The translations under genes were made by a program, and so were the position numbers. The notes beneath the pieces are model-generated. The model saw only the letters and a program-made list of their open reading frames with translations. It made no database searches and had not been told where the DNA came from. A stretch of 20,970 bases of DNA from Candidatus Altarchaeota archaeon (GTDB taxonomy: Archaea > SpSt-1190), in NCBI GenBank assembly GCA_030590165.1, contig JAUUZA010000010.1, positions 1-20,970 on the forward strand, read 5' to 3'. Shown piece after piece: positions 1 to 7,021 of the stretch (positions are counted from its first letter, which is position 1; each line of letters starts with the position of its first letter).

Positions 1-1499
1 TCTTTTGTCCAAGTTGAATTACTTCCACCTTCAAATGGCATATTCAAAAACGCAATAGAATCTCCATTTCGTTTCCAATCAAATATATTTTTTGCAACAT
101 CTCCATCTAAATCTCTAAGATAATCACGAATATTTGGTCTCTCGTCACAATCGGATTTTCTTACATATTCTTTGAGGGTGTCTTTTATTTGTAAATCTTT
201 AGTTTTTTTGATTGTGTATTTAACAATTTTTTCAAGGAATTCTTCCTCTTTTTTTGTAGGTTTTAAATATCTCTTTATTAAAGGAGAACGTTTCATGTTT
301 CTTGAAGCATTTGTAATTTGTTGTTCTCTTCTTGGAAATCTTTCCTTTAAATATTCAAAAAATTCAGCAGAATGTTTTGGACTTAAGAATCCACCATCAC
401 TCATTGTTAAAAGTGAATTCATCGATACACTACTTTCCTTACTTTTTTCAATTATTTTTTTCATATTTTTATATACTAAACTCTCTCTTTCTTCACTTGA
501 AATAAACCCACTTTTTTCTGTTTTTATTAAAAGAGATATTGCGTTATAAGAATTCTTCTCCTTTTTTAATTCCTTATTAATCTCATTAATTACTTTCTTT
601 TTATTTTCCCCAACTAAAATATCTGAAATATTAGAGTAAGTTTTTACATCAAAAATATGTTCTATAGGTCTTAAGATTGTCCAATCATTATCAAAAAGAT
701 AATTCATAAAAGTCTCTTCAACTTCTTTCTTTGAACTAAGTTTTAATTTATATGCCTCAGAAACAAGGCGATATTTTAATTTTGTATTAGATATCTTATC
801 AATTTTTCGATGAATTTTGTTTTTTAATTTTTTCTTAGTGCCTTCAGTAAAAAAATCTAAAACTTTAGATTTAGAAAGTTTGGAAAGAATAACTGAAAGG
901 TTCTTTTCCTTTTTAAGCTCATCTTCAATGAAACGATTAGAAAAATATACAACACTTTTTTCGGAATAAACACCTTCATTATAAGCTTCTTCTATGAGTT
1001 CAAGTTTTTTATTAAAACTTTTTTCAACTCTAAGTTTCTCCCAATAAATTCTATTTCTCAACATTTTCCAACTTGATTTTCCTAATGTTTTTGATAATTG
1101 ATATTTGGAAGCCATTTTTAAAACATATTCCAATCCCCCTTCCTTGTGTAATTTTTTATTAATAACTCTGAAAAAATATTTTTCAATTTCTTTTTTTGGG
1201 GCAATTCCAAAATAAGACATTTTAGATAAAACACTTAACTCTTCATCAGTTTCCCCCTTATTCACATCTTCATAAACACGTTCAAAAAGTAATTTTTGAT
1301 CATATTTGTTATCTTTTTTAAATCTTTTAATTTTGTATTTAAGTTCAGGACAATCGTAATTTGTTAAAATTTTTATAAAATCCGAGGAAAGCACATTTAA
1401 AATATCCTCAGAAACTGTCTTAAACGGTTCTATTGTAGAAATTCCACCGAATCCACCTAAATTTTCAACATCTGCCTTTGACACAAATAATATTGCCAC
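1..1499 (-). CDS. Hypothetical helical protein, C-terminus cut by window edge
   Basis: An uninterrupted minus-strand frame of 499 codons runs from a GTG at 1499 to the window edge, so the C-terminus is missing. No in-frame ATG lies between this GTG and the upstream in-frame TAA at 1527-1529. The N-terminus reads MAILFVSKADVENLGG. The rest is hydrophilic, rich in Lys, Glu, Ser, Asn and aromatics, with no signal peptide or transmembrane segment, and looks mostly alpha-helical. It has repeated-looking stretches of the type FxxRxxxxxLKKE (for example SNRFIEDELKKEKN), which could be degenerate helical repeats. Visible cysteines are at YDCPELK and KSDCDERPN. I recognise no catalytic motif and assign no function. 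Codon use is AT-rich like its neighbours. That it is a real gene is well supported by length; its role is unknown. Confidence 0.8.
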   Translation of the reverse strand, partial: MAILFVSKADVENLGGFGGISTIEPFKTVSEDILNVLSSDFIKILTNYDCPELKYKIKRFKKDNKYDQKLLFERVYEDVNKGETDEELSVLSKMSYFGIAPKKEIEKYFFRVINKKLHKEGGLEYVLKMASKYQLSKTLGKSSWKMLRNRIYWEKLRVEKSFNKKLELIEEAYNEGVYSEKSVVYFSNRFIEDELKKEKNLSVILSKLSKSKVLDFFTEGTKKKLKNKIHRKIDKISNTKLKYRLVSEAYKLKLSSKKEVEETFMNYLFDNDWTILRPIEHIFDVKTYSNISDILVGENKKKVINEINKELKKEKNSYNAISLLIKTEKSGFISSEERESLVYKNMKKIIEKSKESSVSMNSLLTMSDGGFLSPKHSAEFFEYLKERFPRREQQITNASRNMKRSPLIKRYLKPTKKEEEFLEKIVKYTIKKTKDLQIKDTLKEYVRKSDCDERPNIRDYLRDLDGDVAKNIFDWKRNGDSIAFLNMPFEGGSNSTWTK

Positions 1500-1593
1500 T
1501 TTATAGTTTAAATAATTAATTACTGCTTATTTTTAATCATAATTCAATAATCACCACCTTAATTGACAAAACTTTAAACCCCCCTAAAATAAT

Positions 1594-1785
1594 TTATAAT
1601 TCAAACACATCTTCAATAAATTTTTTCTTCAAGGCTTTTTTTATTTTATGAGCAAGAACAAGAGAGGGATTGTAATTTCCCTTTTCAATTGCAATAATTG
1701 TTTGTCTAGTTACTTTCACTTTTTCTGCTAAATCTAACTGTGTCATTTTTAACGCTTTTCTCAAAAATCGAATATTAGTTTTCAT
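1594..1785 (-). CDS. XRE/Cro-type HTH transcriptional regulator (63 aa)
   Basis: This is a minimal single-domain regulator. The helix-turn-helix is at residues 14-36 ([20 protein letters not shown]), with the family signature of Q/LA in helix 2 and TRQTI...IEKG in the recognition helix, then the NPSL motif near residue 40. There is no effector domain. The ATG at 1785 overlaps the stop of the upstream membrane-protein gene by four bases (ATGA), and a GGAG at 1794-1797 sits seven bases before it, so the two genes are translationally coupled. Small XRE proteins of this type paired with a small membrane protein are common in archaea and bacteria. The usual inference is that the membrane partner modulates the regulator or that the pair is autoregulated. 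Its targets cannot be read from the sequence. Confidence 0.92.
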   Translation of the reverse strand: MKTNIRFLRKALKMTQLDLAEKVKVTRQTIIAIEKGNYNPSLVLAHKIKKALKKKFIEDVFEL

Positions 1786-2210
1786 TTTGTTTTCTCCAGC
1801 TTAATATTTGTAATGCTCTTTGCCAATGCCCCACCAAAAAGAGCTAAAAGGATTAACCAATTAATTTTTATTTCATTTACTAATGCACCCTCCATAATTT
1901 CATACAACAAACCAATAACAAGAATAGTAACCATAGTCCAGGACGCATTACGCTCAGCAAGTGCCTCATGTTTTATTTCGCGTTCATCTTTTTTCAAGTG
2001 AAACATAATATTCAAAATGTCAATACTAAAGAGAAGAAGAAAAACACCAGTTACAACAAAACGAAAAGAAGCACTCCAGAAGGGAAGAAGATGAAACAAA
2101 AAAAGCGGAAGCATTACTACCAAAATATATACCCATCCTTCTTTTGATTTAGGATAAAGACCCCAACCACCATATTTTCTTCGTGAGAACCACTCTGGTT
2201 TTCCAATCAT
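1782..2210 (-). CDS. Small integral membrane protein, DUF2178-like, paired with XRE regulator
   Basis: This 142-aa protein has four predicted transmembrane segments: roughly residues 27-46, 50-68, 92-109 and 116-131. Between the second and third is a charged cytoplasmic-looking loop with the motif [19 protein letters not shown]. The DERE...HEA pattern after two TM helices resembles the DUF2178-type membrane proteins usually found next to XRE regulators. The N-terminus is basic and aromatic ([18 protein letters not shown]). The ATG at 2210 has a TATA-like box 24-29 bases upstream and no ribosome binding site, so it is probably the leaderless first gene of a two-gene operon. The family assignment rests on recognition of the loop motif and the neighbour, not on a search. 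The biochemical role is unknown; sensing or control of the linked regulator is inference. Confidence 0.85.
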   Translation of the reverse strand: MIGKPEWFSRRKYGGWGLYPKSKEGWVYILVVMLPLFLFHLLPFWSASFRFVVTGVFLLLFSIDILNIMFHLKKDEREIKHEALAERNASWTMVTILVIGLLYEIMEGALVNEIKINWLILLALFGGALAKSITNIKLEKTK

Positions 2211-2232
2211 AAAAAAGTAAAGTTTTATTTAC

Positions 2233-2239
2233 ATTTAAA
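2233..2239 (-). promoter_or_regulatory. TATA-like box for membrane protein/XRE operon
   Basis: The minus strand reads TTTAAAT, 24-29 bases before the ATG at 2210. The spacing fits an archaeal TATA box with transcription starting at or next to the start codon. No purine-rich ribosome binding site lies between. Confidence 0.5.
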
Positions 2240-2258
2240 GATTCCGAGAATGTAAAGT

Positions 2259-2690
2259 TTATATTACAAGAGTTTGACCTTTGACCAAATTCAATTCCTT
2301 AGTTATTCCAGCCTTAAACTCCACAACATATTGAGCCAACCCAAAATAAGGTTTACAAAGGAATTTACAAGGCCTAGCACTATGAACTATTTTTGTGATT
2401 TTGAAATCTTTATCAAGAAACACAATATCGAGTGCACTAACTGTTCCTTTCATCCAGAAAGTCTTTAAACCATATGAGGGGAATTCAAAAACCATGGCTT
2501 CATTTTCTAAAACCTTCTTATTCTTAAAACCTTGCTGCCAGCGTTCAATTGTATCTGCAGTATAAACTAAGAATTCACGCCCATTTATACTACATAATTC
2601 TGATTCAAATTCAACAGTAATTTGAGATAAAGTATCCGCAACTGCTGCAGGCAAGAGCAAGAGTCCAATTGCGATATCAAATATATTCAC
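2259..2690 (-). CDS. DUF192 family protein with N-terminal signal/anchor
   Basis: This 143-aa protein matches the DUF192 (COG1430) pattern along its length: an R-WQQGF-K segment near residue 50 (family RxxGLM), then AMVFEFPSYG, then FWMKGT near residue 80 followed by ALDIVFLD, and C-terminal YVVEFKAG and KGQTLVI. The first 20 or so residues are hydrophobic (IFDIAIGLLLLPAAVA), consistent with a signal peptide or anchor, so the domain probably lies outside the membrane. DUF192 is a small beta-rich domain of unproven function. The start is a GTG at 2690, with a TATA-like box 21-29 bases upstream, which supports this start and a leaderless transcript. A pair of extra cysteines (ARPCKFLCKPYFG) is not a core family feature; a disulfide is possible. 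Family assignment is confident, function is not. Confidence 0.9.
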   Translation of the reverse strand: MNIFDIAIGLLLLPAAVADTLSQITVEFESELCSINGREFLVYTADTIERWQQGFKNKKVLENEAMVFEFPSYGLKTFWMKGTVSALDIVFLDKDFKITKIVHSARPCKFLCKPYFGLAQYVVEFKAGITKELNLVKGQTLVI

Positions 2691-2710
2691 TTAAGAAAAA
2701 CTCAAAACAA

Positions 2711-2719
2711 ATATTTATG
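2711..2719 (-). promoter_or_regulatory. TATA-like box for DUF192 gene
   Basis: The minus strand reads CATAAATAT, 21-29 bases before the GTG start at 2690. There is no ribosome binding site in between. Confidence 0.5.
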
Positions 2720-2740
2720 GATTGACAAAACAAAATTGTT

Positions 2741-3058
2741 TTAGTCTTTTTTTTCACAAGTCAGTAATGTATTTGATTTAATTAATTTAATTAATTTAGT
2801 TGATTTAATTGTAACTCCAAAATTAGGTAGGCTTTTTGAAAAAATTATTGTTACTGAATCCGTTTCTTCAATCAAATTATTTGCTAATTCACTCTTTAAG
2901 TTTCTCCATAAAACATAATCTTTCAATGTTGTTTTCCAATAATTTTTCAAATTAATTTCCGAAAAAAGAGTTTCAAAAAATTCAAGTATCTCTTTGTTTC
3001 TAAATAAAATCTCAAAGTCCCAAAAATGTGTAACGAGTACTATTGGTTCTTTAACTTT
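2741..3058 (-). pseudogene. Probable C-terminal remnant of a larger enzyme (polysaccharide-deacetylase-like?)
   Basis: A frame open from 3058 to the TAA at 2741 encodes about 105 residues and is closed upstream by an in-frame TAA at 3059-3061. It contains no ATG or GTG. The only usable start is a TTG at 2950, which would give 69 aa and discard the most protein-like part. The upstream part reads EPIVLVTHFWDFEILF, followed by LEFFETLFSEINLKNYWKTT. The THFWDF strand and the following helix resemble the C-terminal end of polysaccharide-deacetylase or similar TIM-barrel proteins, but I cannot prove this. The simplest reading is a 5'-truncated gene, cut by the intergenic region that holds the rbcL promoter. 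A short gene starting at TTG is the alternative. Confidence 0.4.
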
Positions 3059-3087
3059 TTATTTTTCATATCCAATACAAAGCAGAG

Positions 3088-3121
3088 TTAACCTTCTTAT
3101 TTATGTATTTATGAAGGTTAA
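3088..3121. repeat. 9-bp perfect inverted repeat upstream of rbcL
   Basis: TTAACCTTC at 3088-3096 is exactly complemented by GAAGGTTAA at 3113-3121, with a 16-base AT-only-plus-G spacer. It ends about 10 bases before the rbcL TATA-like box. Its position suits an operator for a dimeric regulator. As RNA it could instead act as a terminator stem, but no T-run follows immediately on either strand. The regulator is unknown. Confidence 0.55.
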
Positions 3122-3130
3122 AACGGTTAC

Positions 3131-3140
3131 TTACATAAAT
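3131..3140 (+). promoter_or_regulatory. TATA-like box of the rbcL-e2b2 operon
   Basis: TTACATAAAT lies 23-32 bases before the rbcL ATG at 3163. There is no ribosome binding site between the box and the ATG (only a pyrimidine-rich tract), so a leaderless mRNA is likely. Confidence 0.55.
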
Positions 3141-3162
3141 ACTCCTTAAGTTTTTCTTTTTC

Positions 3163-4545
3163 ATGGCTTATGGTGGATATTCATATATTGATAAAAATTA
3201 TAGACCAAAAAAAACAGATTTTGTTACAATTCTTTGGGTAAAGGGAGAATCTACTTTTGAAATGTTGTCCGAGGCACTTGCTGCTGAAAGTTCTGTTGGA
3301 ACTTGGACTAAACTCGCAACCATGAACGATTTCGTTTGGAAAAAACTTCGTGCTCACGTTTTCAAAACCATAAAAGTTTCAGCTAATTCAGGATATGTTT
3401 ACATTGCTTATCCATACGACCACTTTGATTCAAGAAATTTACTCCAAATTTTAGCAAGTATAAGAGGAAATATTTATGGAATGAAAGAAATTCAAGAACT
3501 TAAAATCCTCGATTGGGTAATGCCCGAAAAATTTCAAAAACAATTCCCCGGACCAAAAATTGGGATAAAAGAAATTAGAAAAATTATTGGAACAAAATCT
3601 CGCCCTCATGTTGGAACAATTGTAAAACCCAAAGTAGGGCTCTCAGCAAAGGAGTGGGCGGATGTTGCACAAAAAGCTTTCATGGGTGGTCTTGACATGG
3701 TAAAAGATGATGAAAATCTTGTAAATCAAACGTTTTGTCCATGGGAAGAAAGAGTCATAAGAACTATCGAAGCCGCCGATAAAGCAAAAGATGAATTAGG
3801 TGAGGGAAAAATTTATGTTTCAAATATAACAGATTCAATCCCAAAAATGATTGAACGAATTGAATTCTTAGATGAACATGGATGGAAACAATGTATGATT
3901 GATGTCTATGTAATGGGAATTGCTGGAACTGAAGAAATTTTGAGAGAGCTTCACAAGCGAAAATTTTTGGTTCACGCTCACCGAGCAGGACATGGTGCTG
4001 AAACCAGAGGCCCTTGGGGGGTTGGTTTTAACTTCTGGGAAAAAATTTATCGCTTATTAGGTGTAAGCCAACTTCACACTGGAACTGGTGTGGGAAAAAT
4101 GGAAGGTTCACCCTTATTCATACAAAAATATGGAGAAATCGCAAGCAAACAAAAAATAAAGGGATTTGAACCTCTTTTCTTAAATTTTAAATGGGCAAAA
4201 AATATCAAACCAATGATGCCGGTTGCAAGTGGGGGACTTCATCCAGGACTTGTTGAAGGCGTTACAGCCATATATGGAAAGGACGTAACTATTATGGCAG
4301 GAGGAGGAATTCACGGACATCCTAAAGGCACCTTATATGGTGCAAAAGCTCAGAGGGCTGCTGCTGAAGATGTCAACAAGGGAATTAAATTAAATAAAAC
4401 ACAGAACATCTATCTTCAAGAAGCAATTAAAAAATGGGGATATGTAAGTGGAATTGAAATCAAAAAAAGAATAACTTCAATAAAAAAACTACCAATAAAA
4501 AAAATTGCGAAAGGTGGACTTGAAGCTCTTGATAAATTAAACTAA
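3163..4545 (+). CDS. rbcL: Ribulose-1,5-bisphosphate carboxylase, archaeal form III type
   Basis: This enzyme carboxylates ribulose-1,5-bisphosphate to two 3-phosphoglycerates. In archaea it works in AMP/nucleoside degradation rather than in the Calvin cycle. All catalytic positions are present (spinach numbering in brackets): E42 (E60) in AAESSVGTWT, T47 and W48, N103 (N123), K155 and K157 (K175, K177) in VKPK, the carbamylated K181 with D183 and E184 (K201, D203, E204) in VKDDE, H273 and R274 (H294, R295) in HAHRAGH, H305 (H327), loop-6 K312 (K334) in TGVGKMEG, S356 (S379) and G380-G381. At 460 aa it is slightly longer than typical form III proteins (about 425-445), the excess being a basic C-terminus. 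The HRAGHGAETR segment resembles forms II, II/III and III-a more than III-b, so the subform is left open. No small subunit is present. e2b2 follows after 11 bases in the same operon. Confidence 0.96.
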   Translation: MAYGGYSYIDKNYRPKKTDFVTILWVKGESTFEMLSEALAAESSVGTWTKLATMNDFVWKKLRAHVFKTIKVSANSGYVYIAYPYDHFDSRNLLQILASIRGNIYGMKEIQELKILDWVMPEKFQKQFPGPKIGIKEIRKIIGTKSRPHVGTIVKPKVGLSAKEWADVAQKAFMGGLDMVKDDENLVNQTFCPWEERVIRTIEAADKAKDELGEGKIYVSNITDSIPKMIERIEFLDEHGWKQCMIDVYVMGIAGTEEILRELHKRKFLVHAHRAGHGAETRGPWGVGFNFWEKIYRLLGVSQLHTGTGVGKMEGSPLFIQKYGEIASKQKIKGFEPLFLNFKWAKNIKPMMPVASGGLHPGLVEGVTAIYGKDVTIMAGGGIHGHPKGTLYGAKAQRAAAEDVNKGIKLNKTQNIYLQEAIKKWGYVSGIEIKKRITSIKKLPIKKIAKGGLEALDKLN

Positions 4546-4546
4546 T

Positions 4547-4553
4547 AGGTGAT
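4547..4553 (+). promoter_or_regulatory. Shine-Dalgarno site of e2b2
   Basis: AGGTGAT in the 11-base gap after rbcL, four bases before the ATG at 4557, complements the archaeal 16S 3' end. It decides the start and shows that e2b2 is translated as an internal operon gene. Confidence 0.7.
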
Positions 4554-4556
4554 GTA

Positions 4557-5411
4557 ATGAATACAATTGAAAAAATTGCAAACAAAATTAAAAAAATTGA
4601 GATTCAAGGAGCAACAAAAATTGCATTGTCTTCACTTGAAGTAATTCATGACTTTGCAAAAAAAAATAAAGTTGAAGAAATTCATAAAGGTATTAATTTA
4701 CTTCTCAGCACCCGACCAACTGAACCCTTAATGATTAATACTTTAACTTCACTAAAAAAAATATCAGACCCTTCAGAAATTAGTGAACGCGCGTTTCTAT
4801 TTAAAAAATCAATAAAAAAAAGTATGAATAAAATTGTTGAAATTGGAAGTAGATTAATTGAAGACGGTATGACTATCCAAACTATTTGTCATAGTTCAAC
4901 AGTCGTTAATATTATTAAAGAAGCACGAGATCAAGGTAAAAAAATAAAAGTAATAAATACTGAAACGCGTCCAAGATTTCAAGGAAGAATAACTGCTGAA
5001 GAACTTTACAAAGCAAGAGTTCCAGTTAAGATGTATGTTGATTCAGCAATGTATTCTGCTATGAGTAAAGAAAAAGTTAATATTGCTTTAGTTGGGATTG
5101 ATGCCATTTTTGTTGATGGAAGTATAGCAAATAAAATTGGAACTGGTCTTTTTTCTTTAGCAGCAGAAGCCTTAGAAATTCCATTCTATGCATCAGGACT
5201 CGCATTAAAACTTGATACAGGGTCTTTAATGGCACAATCTGTAAAAATTGAAGAACGTGACCCAAGAGAAGTATGGAGTTATCCAATTAACATTGGAAAT
5301 CCTGCATTTGAAATAGTACCTTCAAAACGAATTAAAGGAATTATCACAGAACTTGGAGTATTACCTCCAACAACTGCACATATTCAGATAGAAAAAGCAT
5401 ATAAAATCTAA
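4557..5411 (+). CDS. e2b2: Ribose-1,5-bisphosphate isomerase (eIF-2B-like family)
   Basis: This enzyme isomerises ribose-1,5-bisphosphate to ribulose-1,5-bisphosphate, the RuBisCO substrate, downstream of AMP phosphorylase. The protein has the eIF-2B alpha/beta/delta and MtnA-type fold. Motifs in order: IQGATKIA (16-23), STRPTEPL (51-58), the catalytic cysteine C111 in CHSSTV, NTETRPRFQGR (134-144), and the catalytic aspartate D182 in VGIDAIFVDG followed by ANKIGT. C111 and D182 correspond to the cysteine and aspartate shown to act in the Thermococcus kodakarensis enzyme. The distinction from eIF-2B regulatory subunits and from methylthioribose-1-phosphate isomerase rests on these motifs and on adjacency to rbcL. 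At 284 aa it is shorter than the Thermococcus protein (about 320), mostly at the N-terminus. It is cotranscribed with rbcL and has a good GGTGAT ribosome binding site. Confidence 0.92.
   Translation: MNTIEKIANKIKKIEIQGATKIALSSLEVIHDFAKKNKVEEIHKGINLLLSTRPTEPLMINTLTSLKKISDPSEISERAFLFKKSIKKSMNKIVEIGSRLIEDGMTIQTICHSSTVVNIIKEARDQGKKIKVINTETRPRFQGRITAEELYKARVPVKMYVDSAMYSAMSKEKVNIALVGIDAIFVDGSIANKIGTGLFSLAAEALEIPFYASGLALKLDTGSLMAQSVKIEERDPREVWSYPINIGNPAFEIVPSKRIKGIITELGVLPPTTAHIQIEKAYKI
5399..5407 (+). promoter_or_regulatory. TATA-like box inside the end of e2b2
   Basis: ATATAAAAT overlaps the last codons of e2b2, 19-27 bases before the ATG at 5426. That ATG has no ribosome binding site. The next gene therefore probably has its own promoter despite a gap of only 14 bases. 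Confidence 0.45.
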
Positions 5412-5425
5412 AATTGAATACCTAA

Positions 5426-6046
5426 ATGAAAAATACAATATTGTCAATGTTTTTTATGGGAATGTTATTTTCAATTGCATTCAGTCAGGGATTAAATCCA
5501 GAGAATACAATGGAAACAACTGGAATCTCAGAAGAAAACTTACGACAAATAAGAAACTCAGTTCATGAAAGTGAACTAACACAAATACAAACAAGAGCAC
5601 AAGAACGAATTCAAGAAATAACTAACAACGAAAATAGTTTGATTCAACAAAGAAAGAGTGAACGAGTCCAAGCACATGTTAATGGATTACTTGAAACCGT
5701 ACAAATTGAAGGAAATAGTAATATGAATCAATTAGGCCAAAATATTGCAGAATCTGTCAATTTAATGAATCAAGCTGAAAAAAAAGTTCAACAAAAAAGT
5801 GCATTCAGTCGTTTCCTATTTGGAACCGATAGAGCTGCAGTTAATGAAATGGAAAAAAATTTGAATTTAACTCGAGAAAGAATTCAAACCATGGAATATG
5901 AATTGAACTCAACAGAAGACCCAGCAATTCGTGAAATGATTCAGATACAACTTAATTCAATGAAAACAGAACTTGAAGCAGTTCAAACAAAAGTTCAAAC
6001 TGAACGAAAAGTTAAAGGATTATTTGGTTTCTTAATTAGGGACTAA
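5426..6046 (+). CDS. Secreted coiled-coil protein, function unknown
   Basis: This 206-aa protein has a clear signal peptide (MKNTILSMFFMGMLFSIAFS, probable cleavage before QGLNPE). The mature part is rich in Gln, Glu, Asn and Arg, with no cysteine and no further convincing transmembrane helix. Two long predicted coiled-coil stretches, about residues 38-90 and 135-196, are separated by a short basic, aromatic spacer (KSAFSRFLFGTDRAAV). A similar phrase, KGLFGFLIRD, closes the protein. The spacer and the C-terminus share the pattern basic-x-(F/L)-F-G, perhaps two membrane-binding or interaction patches. I recognise no named family. It lies 14 bases after e2b2 but has its own TATA-like box, so a functional link to RuBisCO is not implied. 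A surface or periplasmic structural role is inference. Confidence 0.82.
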   Translation: MKNTILSMFFMGMLFSIAFSQGLNPENTMETTGISEENLRQIRNSVHESELTQIQTRAQERIQEITNNENSLIQQRKSERVQAHVNGLLETVQIEGNSNMNQLGQNIAESVNLMNQAEKKVQQKSAFSRFLFGTDRAAVNEMEKNLNLTRERIQTMEYELNSTEDPAIREMIQIQLNSMKTELEAVQTKVQTERKVKGLFGFLIRD

Positions 6047-6066
6047 ACCTTTTATTTTTTTTATTT

Positions 6067-6092
6067 TCCCCTGCAGGGGATTTTATTTTTTT
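6067..6092 (+). terminator. Hairpin plus T-rich tract after the coiled-coil gene
   Basis: The perfect palindrome TCCCCTGCAGGGGA at 6067-6080 is followed by an almost pure T tract with single A interruptions to 6092, and another T-rich run precedes it. It lies 21 bases after the stop at 6046. The T-rich tract alone would suffice for archaeal termination. It stands out as a GC-rich island in AT-rich surroundings. Confidence 0.6.
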
Positions 6093-6135
6093 AAAAGAGT
6101 GATAACCTTTTTAGAGTTAAGCTTTAATTAAAGTT

Positions 6136-6987
6136 GTGAAAAAAAATTCGTTAATCTATGTTGCCCTTATCTCAATGGTTGTATATGGAATTATGATTCT
6201 TTTTTCTGAAAAATTAATTTTTCCTTCAGTATGGCTTGTTATTCTTCTTTGTGTTTTAACTTTTTTTGACTACATTTTAAAAAGTATACGATGGAAAATT
6301 CTTCTAAATCATTATGGGATGAAAATTAGTTTTCTTGAATCAATTAAGACATATGTAGCTGGATTGATGTTTGTAATAACTCCGGGAAAAGTTGGCAGCG
6401 TAATAAAAGCAGAATTGATGAATAAACGCCACGGATTCACTCACAAAAAAGTTGGATTCGTCGTAGTTGTTGAAAGACTTTTTGATATAATTGCTCACAT
6501 CATAATAGGAGGAACAATGGCTTTTTTTGTAGCTCAACAATATTTAAAAAGTATGTGGTTAATTTTTGGGATTATTCTAATTGGATTAATCGGACTTTAC
6601 TTTTTTAGAAATAAATTTAAATTTATAAAAGATGAACTTGGAAAATTGAAAGACACAAAACTCATAATAATTACAACAATATTATCTGTCATTTCTTGGA
6701 TGATTGAAGACATTGAAATTTGGATTGCAGTACTTTGTCTCGGTGAATTCATAACTCTTCCACAAGCCGCCTTTGCATTTTCAGCAAGTTTGGTTTTAGG
6801 AAATCTTTCAATGATACCGGGTGGACTTGGTGCAACTGAAGCAACATCAACTGGTTTACTCCTATTATTCTCAATAAGCAATGAATTAGCAACTTCAGTA
6901 ACTATGTTAACTCGTTTCACAACACTTTGGTTTGGGTTTATTATAGGTACTATAACTTGGTTTTTAACATATAAACAAATTAACTAA
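6136..6987 (+). CDS. Flippase-like integral membrane protein (UPF0104 / LPG-synthase TM domain family)
   Basis: This 283-aa polytopic protein has seven to eight predicted transmembrane segments. It carries the family marks of PF03706/COG0392: YILKSIRWKILL (46-57), TPGKVGSVIKA (82-92), VVERLFD (111-117) and the late MIPGGLGATEA motif, followed by a Thr/Arg-containing helix. It corresponds to the membrane half of lysylphosphatidylglycerol synthase. In archaea the stand-alone form has no aminoacyl-transferase domain and is thought to act as a lipid or lipid-linked-precursor transporter; the substrate is not known. The start is a GTG at 6136 (GTGAAAAAAAATTCG); no ribosome binding site is evident, and a weak TTTTTAGAG lies at about the TATA distance. 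The family call is confident, the substrate is open. Confidence 0.9.
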   Translation: MKKNSLIYVALISMVVYGIMILFSEKLIFPSVWLVILLCVLTFFDYILKSIRWKILLNHYGMKISFLESIKTYVAGLMFVITPGKVGSVIKAELMNKRHGFTHKKVGFVVVVERLFDIIAHIIIGGTMAFFVAQQYLKSMWLIFGIILIGLIGLYFFRNKFKFIKDELGKLKDTKLIIITTILSVISWMIEDIEIWIAVLCLGEFITLPQAAFAFSASLVLGNLSMIPGGLGATEATSTGLLLLFSISNELATSVTMLTRFTTLWFGFIIGTITWFLTYKQIN

Positions 6988-6990
6988 AAA

Positions 6991-7000
6991 ATTAATTTAA
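6991..7000 (+). promoter_or_regulatory. TATA-like box for the 148-aa hypothetical gene
   Basis: ATTAATTTAA lies 22-31 bases before the ATG at 7022, just after the stop of the flippase-like gene. No ribosome binding site precedes the ATG. Confidence 0.4.
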
Positions 7001-7021
7001 AGAACCAATATACTTTATCCT

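Noticed and set aside
172-549. Plus-strand frame of 125 codons near the left edge
   Set aside because: It lies fully opposite the 499-codon minus-strand frame. Its translation is Phe/Leu/Ser-rich in the way expected from the complement of an AT-rich, Lys/Glu-rich gene.
6067-6080. Perfect GC-rich palindrome as a recombination or origin site
   Set aside because: It sits just after a stop codon within T-rich tracts, so a terminator is the simpler reading, and no second copy was noticed.
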